DNA of 44,267 nt from an uncultured Microcaldota archaeon. Its GTDB lineage: Archaea > Micrarchaeota > Micrarchaeia > Anstonellales > Anstonellaceae. Made by a program: the position numbers and the translations under genes. The notes under the pieces are model-generated. The model was not told where the DNA came from. It saw only the letters and a list, made by a program, of their open reading frames with translations, and searched no databases. The stretch lies in the NCBI GenBank assembly GCA_903892905.1, contig CAITKI010000113.1, positions 1-44,267 on the forward strand, written 5' to 3'. Below are positions 1-7,789 of the stretch, in pieces (the first letter of the stretch is position 1; the number at the start of each line of letters is the position of its first letter).

Positions 1-263
1 AGCCCGACTTTCACAGCTGCGCGCACGCCCTCCACGAACTTTTCGAGGTTGGCGCGCACCAATGCCTCTGAGGATGGATTGCCAAACTGGTAAGTGCGCG
101 TGTATTTTCTGCCATTATGCAAAATAGAGGTGGCAGGGCGCTCCTTTTTCTCGCGCGTGACGATTATGCCCTCTGGGCTAGGCTTGAACGACAGGCGCTT
201 GTGGCTTCCCTTTGCGCCCATGTTCACTTTTTCCTCAAGGCGCTTCACTTCTTTTTTCTGCAT
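1..263 (-). CDS. Hypothetical protein, 3' end cut by the window edge
   Basis: Eighty-seven codons are visible from an ATG at 263, with an in-frame TAG seven codons or fewer upstream, so the start is well bounded. The product begins MQKKEVKRLEEKVNMGAKG and is basic, with a later stretch HNGRKYTRTYQFGNP. No family was recognised. It lies 78 nt downstream of dnaG on the same strand, separated from it by a hairpin and T-run, so it may be a separate transcript or a read-through member of the dnaG operon. No clear Shine-Dalgarno sequence precedes the ATG. The reading frame stays open to the window edge, and its codon use (GCG, CGC, AAG) matches its neighbours. Confidence 0.7.
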   Translation of the reverse strand, partial: MQKKEVKRLEEKVNMGAKGSHKRLSFKPSPEGIIVTREKKERPATSILHNGRKYTRTYQFGNPSSEALVRANLEKFVEGVRAAVKVG

Positions 264-279
264 GCAAAGCTAAGGGGGG

Positions 280-310
280 AAGAAAATAAAAAGAGGGCGC
301 GCGTGCGCCC
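280..310 (-). terminator. Possible terminator after dnaG
   Basis: On the minus strand, a stem GGGCGC/GCGCCC (295-310, 4-nt loop) is followed directly by CTCTTTTTATTTTC (280-294). This is just downstream of the dnaG stop. Archaeal termination depends mainly on T-runs, so the T-run is the stronger evidence. Confidence 0.4.
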
Positions 311-341
311 CATGATAAAAAAGAAAGGGGGGTTGGGCTGC

Positions 342-1724
342 TTATGTCTTGGTGTGTATCAGCACGCTTGCGGGCTTCCGAAACACGTTGCCCAGCTTTA
401 TGCCGACAACTATGCCGATTTTCTTGTTCTCGGCCAAGTCAGCAAGCCTCTGCGTGATGATTCCGTCGAAGACAATGGAGTAGATGTCCTTCTCGTCCTC
501 AAGCGCTTTCATCATCTCGCGCACTGGCATCTCCTTGGTGGAGACAAGCTCAGCGTTGTAGAAGCGCGCGCGCAATGTGTTCTCAAGCTCGTCAAGCGAG
601 GCGAGAAGCGCAGATGGCACTTCAGCTGGCTTTTGCACAACAGGCGCTGCCGGCGCAACCGGTGCTGCTGCCTGTTCATGCACAGGGGCTCTCGGTGGCA
701 TGTCTGGCTGCACCTGCTGCTCCACTGGCGCTGATTGCGCCTGTGCAGCCTGCTGTTCAGGGGGCAGCGGAGGCATCACATCATGCCTGTCGTCGCGCCT
801 CTGGCGGTTGCGGTCTTCATACCTGCCTCCGCGGTTGTTGCGGTCGCGCTCGCGTCCATATGTGGGGTACTTATCCTTCCTGTCCTCTCCCACCTGGCTC
901 ATGGGCTGGCTGGTCTCGAATGGCACCTTTGACCTCAGGCACTTGATGAGCTCCTTCCTTGTAAGCTCCTCCACTTCCTTGCCTGCAGGCGCGCGGGCCA
1001 CAAAGTCAATGTCAGCCACGCGGGCAAGCTCGTTGAGGATGATGTCCCCTCCGCGGTCGCCGTCCAGGAAAACTGTGACTTCCTTCTCGCGCGCAAGCTT
1101 TGCAATCGCATTGGTGACGTTTGCGCCTCCCACTGCAACCACGTTCTGCACGTCGTTCTTGAGCAGGTTCAGGACATCCGCCCTGCCCTCCACAATCACA
1201 ATGGCATCCATCTTCTCAATGCCTGGGCCGCACGGGAGCTTCTCAGGGCCGTACTCGGATATTTCCGCGACCTTGACCTCCTGGCGCACCATTTCCGAGA
1301 TTTCCTTGCTCTCGGGTATCTCGTGCGTAAGCATGCTCTTGAGCAATGTCTTTGCCCTGTCAACTAGGATCTTTCTCTTGGCATTCCTGGTGTCCTCCAC
1401 CTTCTCAATGCCGATTTTCGCCTCGCAGGGGCCCACGCGGTCCACTGTCTCCAAGGCTGCTGCAAGTATGCAGGTCTCCACCATGTCAAGCGAGGAGGGC
1501 AGCTTTATCTTGCCCACGCTCCTTCCGCCGCGCGGGTTGAGGTCCACCTCAATGCGCCCAATCCTGCCGTTCTTCTGCAGGTCGCGCAAGTCCAGCTCGT
1601 CGCCCAAGAGCCCTTCGGTCTGCCCGAAGATGGCACCCACTACGTCCGGCTTTTCCACCAATCCGTCAATCTCAAGATTAGCGTAAACCAGGTATTTCAC
1701 CGTGTCAATGTATGTCTTTCCCAT
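342..1724 (-). CDS. dnaG: Archaeal DnaG (primase-like, TOPRIM)
   Basis: This 460-residue protein matches archaeal DnaG. It has the opening MGKTYIDTVKYLVYANLEIDG, the DLNPRGGRS-type segment near 61-69, and a TOPRIM core with IVEGRADVLNLL (catalytic Glu in EGRAD at 179-183) and FLDGDRGG (219-226, metal-binding acidic cluster). The archaeal family is described as primase-like and as a component of the archaeal exosome. Residues about 285-375 are a low-complexity linker rich in Arg, Gly, Asp, Gln and Pro. It separates the TOPRIM half from a conserved C-terminal segment (LASLDELENTLRARFYN to the end). The start is supported by GGAGG 8 nt upstream. It is the second gene of a minus-strand set with the DUF167 gene upstream. 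Confidence 0.95.
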   Translation of the reverse strand: MGKTYIDTVKYLVYANLEIDGLVEKPDVVGAIFGQTEGLLGDELDLRDLQKNGRIGRIEVDLNPRGGRSVGKIKLPSSLDMVETCILAAALETVDRVGPCEAKIGIEKVEDTRNAKRKILVDRAKTLLKSMLTHEIPESKEISEMVRQEVKVAEISEYGPEKLPCGPGIEKMDAIVIVEGRADVLNLLKNDVQNVVAVGGANVTNAIAKLAREKEVTVFLDGDRGGDIILNELARVADIDFVARAPAGKEVEELTRKELIKCLRSKVPFETSQPMSQVGEDRKDKYPTYGRERDRNNRGGRYEDRNRQRRDDRHDVMPPLPPEQQAAQAQSAPVEQQVQPDMPPRAPVHEQAAAPVAPAAPVVQKPAEVPSALLASLDELENTLRARFYNAELVSTKEMPVREMMKALEDEKDIYSIVFDGIITQRLADLAENKKIGIVVGIKLGNVFRKPASVLIHTKT

Positions 1725-1744
1725 AAAATTTCCTCCGAAATTTT
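1725..1744 (-). promoter_or_regulatory. dnaG ribosome-binding site inside a hairpin loop
   Basis: Immediately before the dnaG ATG the minus strand reads AAAATTT, CGGAGG, AAATTTT. This is a perfect 7-bp inverted repeat whose 6-nt loop is the Shine-Dalgarno sequence. The A/U-only stem would be weak and could act as a temperature-sensitive or accessibility element. That function is inference. Confidence 0.55.
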
Positions 1745-1745
1745 A

Positions 1746-1768
1746 TGCATTGCCCATCAGGCAATGCA
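1746..1768. repeat. 9-bp inverted repeat between DUF167 gene and dnaG
   Basis: TGCATTGCC and GGCAATGCA form a perfect 9-bp stem with a 5-nt loop (1755-1759). It sits directly next to the dnaG leader hairpin, so the spacer carries two hairpins back to back. It could attenuate or process the transcript between the two genes. No T-run follows it, which argues against a plain terminator. Confidence 0.6.
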
Positions 1769-1782
1769 CATTTGATTCATCT

Positions 1783-2085
1783 TTATTCCAGTTTGATTCT
1801 CTGTTGCTTCTTGTCATCCTTGTTTTCAAATCCCTTCACAGCTTCCACAATGCGGGATGCATCGCAGTCAGCGGAAAGGGTTTTCCTTTTGCTTGTGTGC
1901 CCTGCCACAATTTGCACGCGGCAGGCTAGCGCTTTTTCAAGCTCCAAAAGAAGGAACCGGTTGGCGCGCCCGTCTTCAGGCGCCTCAGGTATGTCGGCTT
2001 TCAGCACAAGCGGCGACTCCGACACCAGGCAGAGGCGGAGCCTCTTTGCGCCAGGGTGCGCGCGGACTGAAAATACCGTTGCCAT
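1783..2085 (-). CDS. DUF167 / YggU-family protein
   Basis: This 100-residue protein contains the DUF167 signature: an N-terminal VRAHPGAKRLRL strand, LKADIPEAPEDGRANRFLL (the P-x-x-G-x-A-N motif) and VAGHTSKRKTL near the end. The family is small, widespread in archaea and bacteria, and of unknown biochemical role. The ATG at 2085 is preceded by GGAG at 9 nt. A TTG 11 codons upstream is in frame but has no ribosome-binding site, so I prefer the ATG. The C-terminus is a charged tail (ENKDDKKQQRIKLE). It is the promoter-proximal gene of the minus-strand set with dnaG, 58 nt upstream of it. Confidence 0.88.
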   Translation of the reverse strand: MATVFSVRAHPGAKRLRLCLVSESPLVLKADIPEAPEDGRANRFLLLELEKALACRVQIVAGHTSKRKTLSADCDASRIVEAVKGFENKDDKKQQRIKLE

Positions 2086-2427
2086 TGCACTTTCTCCGAA
2101 ATCATGCGAAGCGCGCAAAAGCGCGATACGGCACGTATTCCATCGAAAAGATTTGCCTGCTCAAGCCGGCATGGGCCGGTTGTTCAGCGGCTGCTCGCCG
2201 CCCCCAAACGCGCGAATGCGCGAGGGAAATGAGCGTGAAATCCTTATGATGCCAGCCCGCGCAAGCGCGGGCAATGATGTTCCTTCTTCTTTGTTTGAAA
2301 CCGGAAACCTGCGTTCCCGGAGCGTTAATATCACTGTTTTTTGTGTGCGGCGCGCTGTTGACAGGCAATTCACAGCGGTGAGCTCCTTCTGCCATCCACG
2401 CGCAGCACTCCCTATATGGTTTTGGGG
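2086..2427. other. Non-coding divergent spacer
   Basis: This stretch of about 340 nt lies between the divergent DUF167 gene and the membrane-protein gene at 2519. I see no convincing gene in any frame. It contains one strong hairpin, GCCCGCG/CGCGGGC with a 4-nt loop, at 2255-2272. I looked for conserved SRP RNA and RNase P RNA signature blocks and did not see them. The start of the spacer must hold the DUF167 promoter. Confidence 0.5.
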
Positions 2428-2437
2428 GTATATAAAG
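2428..2437 (+). promoter_or_regulatory. TATA box for the 2519 gene
   Basis: GTATATAAAG lies about 82 nt upstream of the ATG at 2519. Initiation about 25 nt downstream of the box would give a leader of about 55-60 nt. It is the best archaeal TATA match in the spacer. Confidence 0.6.
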
Positions 2438-2518
2438 CCCGCACCCAAGAGGGCGCATTTGGGCGCTTTTGCCCTGCCAGAAAGGCAGGATTTTATCCCT
2501 TCCCCCCAATATACTATT

Positions 2519-4516
2519 ATGCGCAGGCTGGTGGGAGCCATCGCGCTTCTTTTCATCGCCTTCCTTCTCGTTTTGTTCATCCCTCTCCCTGCAATCCCTT
2601 CCCAGCTGGCGCAGGAAAGCGCAAGCGCGAAGCTGGGATTTGGCATAAAATCAGCCGAAATTGCAGATTCTGATGGCTCTGGGGTGGCGCTGCTGCGGCT
2701 GTACCTTGTTTCTGACGGCGCGCGCAACCTGTCTGCCTTCTGTTCCTCTCGCCCCCTCCAAAACAACATCTTGCTGCTCTCCTTTCCCTCTGCGCCTGGC
2801 GTGGATGAGAGCCTTCCTGTGAAAATATCTGCAGCGCTGATGAAAAGCGGGCTTTCCTCCCGCGCTGCTTCCATTGCGGATGCGCTCTCTTCGGAAAACA
2901 CGCTCATAATCGCTTCCACAGGTGCAATTCCCATTCCCCTTCTTCAAAACGCTTCGGCACTTGAGCACCAAAACACCCGCGTGATAGTGCTTGAGGCGCT
3001 TTCAGGCAAAACAATAGACGAAAACGGCAATCTCGCGCAGCTGAACACCAGCCTTCCGAAAAACTTCGTGCTAGTGCATCTTTCTCCCTCTAACGAGGAA
3101 AGCGCAGTGGCAGAGGTGGCAAGGCGCGCGATTTTCCTTCCAGGCCTAGAAAGCGTGCGCGCGTCTTACTTGCCGGGCAACATAACGCTTGTGGTGCCCC
3201 TGAACGAAAGCTCTGCCTATTGCCGTGCAGTGTGCGAGGCTGGCGGAGGCAGGTACAGGTTTTCCGACAGCGGGCTGCTCTCTGCCTCTCCTGGCACGCT
3301 GATGGGGCCTGCAAGGCTTGCAGCAGGGCAAGACGGCATTTACGAATTTTCACTGCCTAATGGGGAAGAAGTGGGAAGGAACCTCAAATTTTTTGCACTG
3401 GCTATTCTTCCTGAAGGCGAGTCATTCAGGCGCGAAATTGCAGGCGGCGAGATAAAGCAAGGCTGGGCAAGCAGGTTCCAGCTGAACTTTTCGCGCGGGG
3501 GCAAGTATGCTGTGCGCGTGATAGACCAGTTTGGCAGGGTGCATGCGTCCGCCTTTGTTTCAGTGCCCGCGCTTTCAGTCACTCCTGTCTCATTCGAAGG
3601 CAGCAGGTACGAATTCCTGGCGCTTCTTGATGGCGTTCCTGTGGAAGGTGCAATATCTGCCCGGCTTGACAACGGCTCTCCAAAAAACTATTCAGTGCAT
3701 GAGGGAAAGCTTGTAATCTGGTCTGCCCCTTCTTCCGGGAATCACACTTTCGGGTTTGAGTTTTCAGGCTCGCGAGCGGATTACCAATTCATCTCCTCCC
3801 CATCTGGCATGGGCGCGCTTATTGACACCTACCTGCGCTTTGGCGTGCCTGCTGCAATCTTTGTGCTTGCGGTCTTCCTATTGCTTCGCGCAGGAAGGCG
3901 CGCGAAATATTCCATCACATTTCCCGAAGTCGCGCTTTTTGACCCTGACGTGGTGAACGTAAGCGCCGAAGAGGTCGTCTCAGCCTACACCCGCGCAGAC
4001 AGGAAGTTCGGGGGCTTTTCCCTGCCATGCTACCCATCGGAAATCGCAGATGGGCTTTTGCAGGAAAAAAACAGGCGTAATGCAATGCCCATAAACGCGC
4101 ACAGTGTGCTTCGCATCCTGCGCAAGCTATCAGCGCAAGGCGTTTTTGCAGAGCATGAAGGTGCATTCATCCCAACTTCCAAGATGGGCGGGTTTTCCGC
4201 GCAAGAGCTTCACATGCTTCGCATTATGCACGAATGCATGCTTGAGCAAGGACTGCGCTTTTCCAGGAAGCCGATTATCACTGTGAAGAAAGGCGAGCTT
4301 GAGCTTGCGCTTTTCAGGGGCAAGAAATCCCTTCTGTCCGGCATTGGGAAGGCATGCCGAGCAGTGGTGTTTGAAAGCAAGGAGGCGCTTGAGAAATTCC
4401 AGGAAGAGCTTGCGGTCCCTGGCTTTGAAAACAACAGGATACGCCTTGCGCTGGGCAACGATTTGCTTGTTTTCGTGGTTGCAAGCAGGGGCTCGCTCGG
4501 TGGCATTCTGCCTTAG
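2519..4516 (+). CDS. Membrane-anchored exported protein, unknown function
   Basis: The ATG at 2519 gives 665 residues. An N-terminal hydrophobic segment (about 3-22, LVGAIALLFIAFLLVLFIPL) acts as signal or anchor. An extracytoplasmic region of about 410 residues with many N-x-S/T sites follows, then a transmembrane helix at about 441-460 (GVPAAIFVLAVFLLLRAGRR) and a C-terminal domain of about 200 residues predicted to be cytoplasmic. Part of the cytoplasmic domain (AHSVLRILRKLSAQGVFAEHEGAFIPTSK) looks like a winged-helix hairpin, which would make it a one-pass sensor or regulator; this is a weak inference. The open frame extends far upstream of 2519, but the TATA box at 2428 and the hydrophobic start favour this ATG. 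It is 7 nt upstream of the next exported-protein gene. No family was recognised. Confidence 0.75.
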   Translation: MRRLVGAIALLFIAFLLVLFIPLPAIPSQLAQESASAKLGFGIKSAEIADSDGSGVALLRLYLVSDGARNLSAFCSSRPLQNNILLLSFPSAPGVDESLPVKISAALMKSGLSSRAASIADALSSENTLIIASTGAIPIPLLQNASALEHQNTRVIVLEALSGKTIDENGNLAQLNTSLPKNFVLVHLSPSNEESAVAEVARRAIFLPGLESVRASYLPGNITLVVPLNESSAYCRAVCEAGGGRYRFSDSGLLSASPGTLMGPARLAAGQDGIYEFSLPNGEEVGRNLKFFALAILPEGESFRREIAGGEIKQGWASRFQLNFSRGGKYAVRVIDQFGRVHASAFVSVPALSVTPVSFEGSRYEFLALLDGVPVEGAISARLDNGSPKNYSVHEGKLVIWSAPSSGNHTFGFEFSGSRADYQFISSPSGMGALIDTYLRFGVPAAIFVLAVFLLLRAGRRAKYSITFPEVALFDPDVVNVSAEEVVSAYTRADRKFGGFSLPCYPSEIADGLLQEKNRRNAMPINAHSVLRILRKLSAQGVFAEHEGAFIPTSKMGGFSAQELHMLRIMHECMLEQGLRFSRKPIITVKKGELELALFRGKKSLLSGIGKACRAVVFESKEALEKFQEELAVPGFENNRIRLALGNDLLVFVVASRGSLGGILP

Positions 4517-4523
4517 TGGTATT

Positions 4524-5816
4524 ATGAGAATGGCATTTTTGCTTTTCATCATCGTGCTTTTCGCACCCCTGTTTTCAGTGGCAGAGATGGGGCAGGCGTC
4601 CTCCCAAAACACTGCGCTTGCCCCTTCCCTTCTTGGCGCAGAAAATGCGTGCAGCGCGCCCTCGCGGCTGCCAAGCGAAGATGACATTTTCTCAGTGGCG
4701 GACGCGCGCATCGTCTCCCTCATCCCGCAAGTTGGCAATACGACGTCAGACTTGGCAAACGCATCCATCCTCTGGTCATGGTCTGCAGCTTTTCCAAGCG
4801 AGGCGCGCTTTTCCATCCGCGATGAAGCTCGCTGCCCTGCGGGGGAAATCCGCTATTTCTCCCCCTCCTCCCCAACGCTATCCGGCGCGCTTTCCTATTC
4901 GTACGGAAACTCGACAGAAACCCTGCCTCTCTCAGCAACCAGCGCAAATCCCATTCCCCTGAACCTGTCTGCAACAAAACTGGCCGACGCTGACTTCCTG
5001 CAGCCGTTCGCTTCCCTGTCTTTCATCCTGCGCGCCGATCTTTCCATCATCTATTCATTCTCAAAAAGCAGCTACGCCTATCGCTGCAGCGACATGGACG
5101 GTTACACTGGCTGCGGCTGCGAGAAAAATCATGATAATGGCTTTCGCACCTTCAAGCGCAGCCTTTCCGACGCGCGCAATTTCTCAGTGGAAGTGGGCCC
5201 AAACTCGCTTCTTTGGCTGAATCCCCCTCTTTCCTCCCGCCTTGCAGGCAATGGGGATGGAAAAGTGGCTCTATTTGCCCGCCGCCTTCCTGCAAACCTC
5301 TCGCTTGCTTTCCGCGGAAAAGAAATTGCCAATGCGCAGCCCTATTCATTTTCAGTGGCTACTGGCCCCTGCGGAGAGGCAATAGTGGGCAGGGAATTTT
5401 CATCATCAGACGATGCCGCTACTGGTGTTTTCATCAACACAAGCGCGCCCATTTTCCCCTCGCAGCTTGTGGACAAGAACGCATCCTACCTTCCATTCTA
5501 CCTGGAATTCCCCTGGCAAGCCGATGCTGGCAGGGCAAATTTCACCATTGTTTTCGAGGATGCTTTTTCCCACCAACAGATATTTTCACGCGAGTTTTCC
5601 GTGAGAGAGCCAACGCCTTTCTCTTCATTGCCAGGTGCGGCTGGTGAGGGCGGCGCGATGGAAAAAAGAGAGGCAAGCGATGATGCAACATCGGCAGCCT
5701 ACCCAACGCGGCAGCAGCAGGCTGCGTTTCCGGATTTTTCAATCATCGCCGTGGCATTTGCGTTCCCGCTTGCCATAGGCGCACTTGCGCTGTCGCGCCG
5801 CCTTGAGTGGCTGTAG
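4524..5816 (+). CDS. Exported protein with C-terminal membrane anchor, unknown function
   Basis: This 430-residue protein has an N-terminal signal peptide (RMAFLLFIIVLFAPLFSVAEM), a large extracytoplasmic domain and a single C-terminal helix (FSIIAVAFAFPLAIGALAL) followed by SRRLEWL. That arrangement anchors the domain on the outer face. A small cysteine cluster, YRCSDMDGYTGCGCEKNHDN (about residues 184-203), may form disulfides or bind metal. The ATG at 4524 is 7 nt after the stop of the 2519 gene, so the two are almost certainly co-transcribed and may act together at the cell surface. The larger open frame begins inside the previous gene and was rejected. No family was recognised. Confidence 0.75.
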   Translation: MRMAFLLFIIVLFAPLFSVAEMGQASSQNTALAPSLLGAENACSAPSRLPSEDDIFSVADARIVSLIPQVGNTTSDLANASILWSWSAAFPSEARFSIRDEARCPAGEIRYFSPSSPTLSGALSYSYGNSTETLPLSATSANPIPLNLSATKLADADFLQPFASLSFILRADLSIIYSFSKSSYAYRCSDMDGYTGCGCEKNHDNGFRTFKRSLSDARNFSVEVGPNSLLWLNPPLSSRLAGNGDGKVALFARRLPANLSLAFRGKEIANAQPYSFSVATGPCGEAIVGREFSSSDDAATGVFINTSAPIFPSQLVDKNASYLPFYLEFPWQADAGRANFTIVFEDAFSHQQIFSREFSVREPTPFSSLPGAAGEGGAMEKREASDDATSAAYPTRQQQAAFPDFSIIAVAFAFPLAIGALALSRRLEWL

Positions 5817-5846
5817 CGTTTTATTCCTTGCCTTCTTCATCACACC

Positions 5847-6845
5847 ATGCTTGAAATCGACGGCTCACAAGGCGAGGGGGGCGGGCAGGTGCTGCGCACC
5901 GCGCTTTCCCTTTCATGCGTGCTCCAAAAGCCAGTGCACATAACAAGCATACGCGCAGGCAGGAGCAAGCCCGGGCTTGCTGCGCAGCATCTCACCGCCT
6001 GCCATCTCCTTTCCAGCATTTCAGGCGCAAAAATGTCTGGCGCAGGGCTCGGCTCCACAGAGCTTTCATTTTCCCCTGGAAAAATCTCAGGCGGGGAATA
6101 CAAATTCGACATCGGCACTGCGGGCTCGTGCACGCTTCTCCTTCAGGCTGTGCTTCCTGTCCTTGCGCATGCTCCTCGCCCAAGCTCGCTGGAAATAACT
6201 GGCGGCACGCACGTGTCGCACTCGCCAACGTTTGAGTATTTCTCAGAGGTGTTTCTGCCTGCTGTCCGCAAGTTCGGCGTGCGCGCAGATGTGCAAATGC
6301 AGCGCGCAGGCTTTTACCCAAAAGGAGGCGGGAAAGTAACGCTAGCCGTGGAGCCGTCAAAGCTTCGCGGATGCAAATTCCTGCCAGAGGCGCAGCCTGT
6401 GAAATATTCCATCCTCTCCTCCTCCCTTCCCCCTCATGTCCTTCAGCGCGAGGAGAAAGAAGTGAAAAAACTTTTCCCAAACGCAACCGGCGTTGCGCGC
6501 GAGGCAGAAGCATCATGCGCAGGCAACGCGCTTACGGTTTGGAGCGGCTCATTCGGCGCATCCTCGCTTGGCGAGATTGGGAAGCCTGCGGAAAAAGTGG
6601 CGCAGGAGGCGTGCGCAGAGCTCATGCGCGAGATGCCTGCAGCGCCTCATGAGCAGGGCGCAGGCCCTTCTGTTGACTCGCATTTGGCAGACCAGCTTCT
6701 CATATACGCTTCGCTTGCAGATGGGAAAAGCGAATTTTCCACTCCTGTGTTTTCATCGCACCTGAAGACAAACGCGGAGGTCATCCGCGCCATGACAGGA
6801 AGGAATATTAGGCTTGGCAACGACAGGACAGTGTCGGTCGAATAA
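5847..6845 (+). CDS. rtcA: RNA 3'-terminal phosphate cyclase
   Basis: This 332-residue protein matches RtcA along its length. It has the opening MLEIDGSQGEGGGQVLRTALSLS, the glycine-rich FYPKGGGKV segment near residue 151, and a C-terminal SSHLKTNAEVI in which His305 corresponds to the histidine that forms the AMP intermediate. The enzyme converts an RNA 3'-phosphate to a 2',3'-cyclic phosphate using ATP. The ATG at 5847 is about 30 nt after the previous stop, with a T/A-rich GTTTTATTCC upstream as a possible weak promoter. The DUF92 gene follows after 13 nt. No RtcB ligase gene lies in the window. Confidence 0.95.
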   Translation: MLEIDGSQGEGGGQVLRTALSLSCVLQKPVHITSIRAGRSKPGLAAQHLTACHLLSSISGAKMSGAGLGSTELSFSPGKISGGEYKFDIGTAGSCTLLLQAVLPVLAHAPRPSSLEITGGTHVSHSPTFEYFSEVFLPAVRKFGVRADVQMQRAGFYPKGGGKVTLAVEPSKLRGCKFLPEAQPVKYSILSSSLPPHVLQREEKEVKKLFPNATGVAREAEASCAGNALTVWSGSFGASSLGEIGKPAEKVAQEACAELMREMPAAPHEQGAGPSVDSHLADQLLIYASLADGKSEFSTPVFSSHLKTNAEVIRAMTGRNIRLGNDRTVSVE

Positions 6846-6858
6846 ATCAGGTGGTAAC

Positions 6859-7488
6859 ATGGCAACGAAGGCAAACGTCGCACTTCTGGATTTTGCAGGC
6901 CTTGGGCTTGCAGCCGTCATGGGCATAATCGTGGCGCTTGTCAACCCTGCTTTTCTCGCAATCATGCTCATTTTCCTCGTGCTTTCCGTGCTTGTGACGC
7001 GCTACGGGTTTGAGAAGAAGCGCGACTTGGGGCTTTACGAGCACGAGAGGAGCTGGGAGAATGTATTGGCAAACGGGCTCATCCCCACAATCTGCGCGGT
7101 TGCAAACCCCTGGATTGGATGGGGCGCCTATGTTGGCTCCATCGCCGCAATCACCGCGGACAAGTTCGCATCCGAGCTTGGCGTGCTTGGCGGCGAGCCC
7201 ATCTCCCTTCTGAACTTCAAGAAGACAAAGGCAGGCAGGAACGGCGCCATCACGGTGTTTGGCACCCTGATGTCTCTTGACGGCGCGCTTCTCATAGGCC
7301 TTGCCGCAATGTTCCTCATTCCCGGCTTAGATCTTAGAAAAGTGGTGGCAATCGGCCTCATTGGCTTTGGAGGCAGCATGGTGGACAGCATAGTAGGCGT
7401 GCTTGAGGAAAAGGGAATAGGCACCAAGGCAACCACCAACGCAGTGTGCGCGCTCTTCGGCGCGATTTGCGGGCTTGCATTCCTGTAG
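6859..7488 (+). CDS. DUF92 family membrane protein
   Basis: This 209-residue polytopic protein matches the DUF92 (TIGR00297-type) family. It has the characteristic block GWGAYVGSIAAITADKFASE, then GVLGGEPISLLNFKKTKAGRNGA and TVFGTLMSLDGA, with about five or six hydrophobic helices. Some members of this family in photosynthetic organisms are phytyl-phosphate kinases; the role of the archaeal members is not established, so no activity is assigned. The ATG at 6859 has GGTGG 5 nt upstream. A longer in-frame extension would overlap rtcA and was rejected. The stop codon directly abuts the stop codon of the convergent acylphosphatase gene, leaving no spacer. Confidence 0.9.
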   Translation: MATKANVALLDFAGLGLAAVMGIIVALVNPAFLAIMLIFLVLSVLVTRYGFEKKRDLGLYEHERSWENVLANGLIPTICAVANPWIGWGAYVGSIAAITADKFASELGVLGGEPISLLNFKKTKAGRNGAITVFGTLMSLDGALLIGLAAMFLIPGLDLRKVVAIGLIGFGGSMVDSIVGVLEEKGIGTKATTNAVCALFGAICGLAFL

Positions 7489-7770
7489 TCAGTATTTCAC
7501 TCCAAAAGAAGCATGCGCGCGCTTGCTGATTTCGATTTTTTCCTTTTCTTCCATCTTCTCAACATGTATGCCATTGAGCATGCGAACAGACACTCTGCGC
7601 GCGAGCTCGTCTATTTTCGCTGCCTCTCCTTCGGCGACGATTTCCACCGTGCCGTCAGCTAAATTTTTGGCATAGCCTGAAAGGCCGATGGATTGCCCTA
7701 TCCTGCAAACAAAGTCTCTGAAACCAACACCTTGCACGCGGCCTGATGCAATAAAACAAGCGCGGAACAT
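7489..7770 (-). CDS. acyP: Acylphosphatase
   Basis: This 93-residue protein has the full acylphosphatase signature. SGRVQGVGFRDFV carries the phosphate-binding loop and catalytic Arg, and SGYAKNLADGTVEIVAEG carries the catalytic Asn. The enzyme hydrolyses carboxyl-phosphate bonds such as that of acetyl phosphate. The ATG at 7770 has GGGAGG 6 nt upstream. A longer in-frame reading would run back into the fic gene and has no support. It follows fic by 19 nt on the same strand and ends flush against the DUF92 gene. Confidence 0.95.
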   Translation of the reverse strand: MFRACFIASGRVQGVGFRDFVCRIGQSIGLSGYAKNLADGTVEIVAEGEAAKIDELARRVSVRMLNGIHVEKMEEKEKIEISKRAHASFGVKY

Positions 7771-7789
7771 TGCAACCCTCCCAACACCA

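Noticed and set aside
577-1686. 369-codon plus-strand ORF opposite dnaG
   Set aside because: It is Ser/Thr-rich with no motif and mirrors the dnaG codon pattern. DnaG has clear catalytic motifs.
2119-2427. SRP RNA or RNase P RNA in the divergent spacer
   Set aside because: Only one strong hairpin was found and none of the conserved sequence blocks of these RNAs.
2102-2509. 135-codon minus-strand ORF in the spacer before the 2519 gene
   Set aside because: Composition is unlike real genes in the window, it has no start signal, and it overlaps the DUF167 promoter region and the 2428 TATA box.
1745-2518. N-terminal extension of the 2519 protein back to 1745
   Set aside because: It runs opposite the DUF167 gene and across a promoter region, and the hydrophobic start at 2519 fits a membrane protein.
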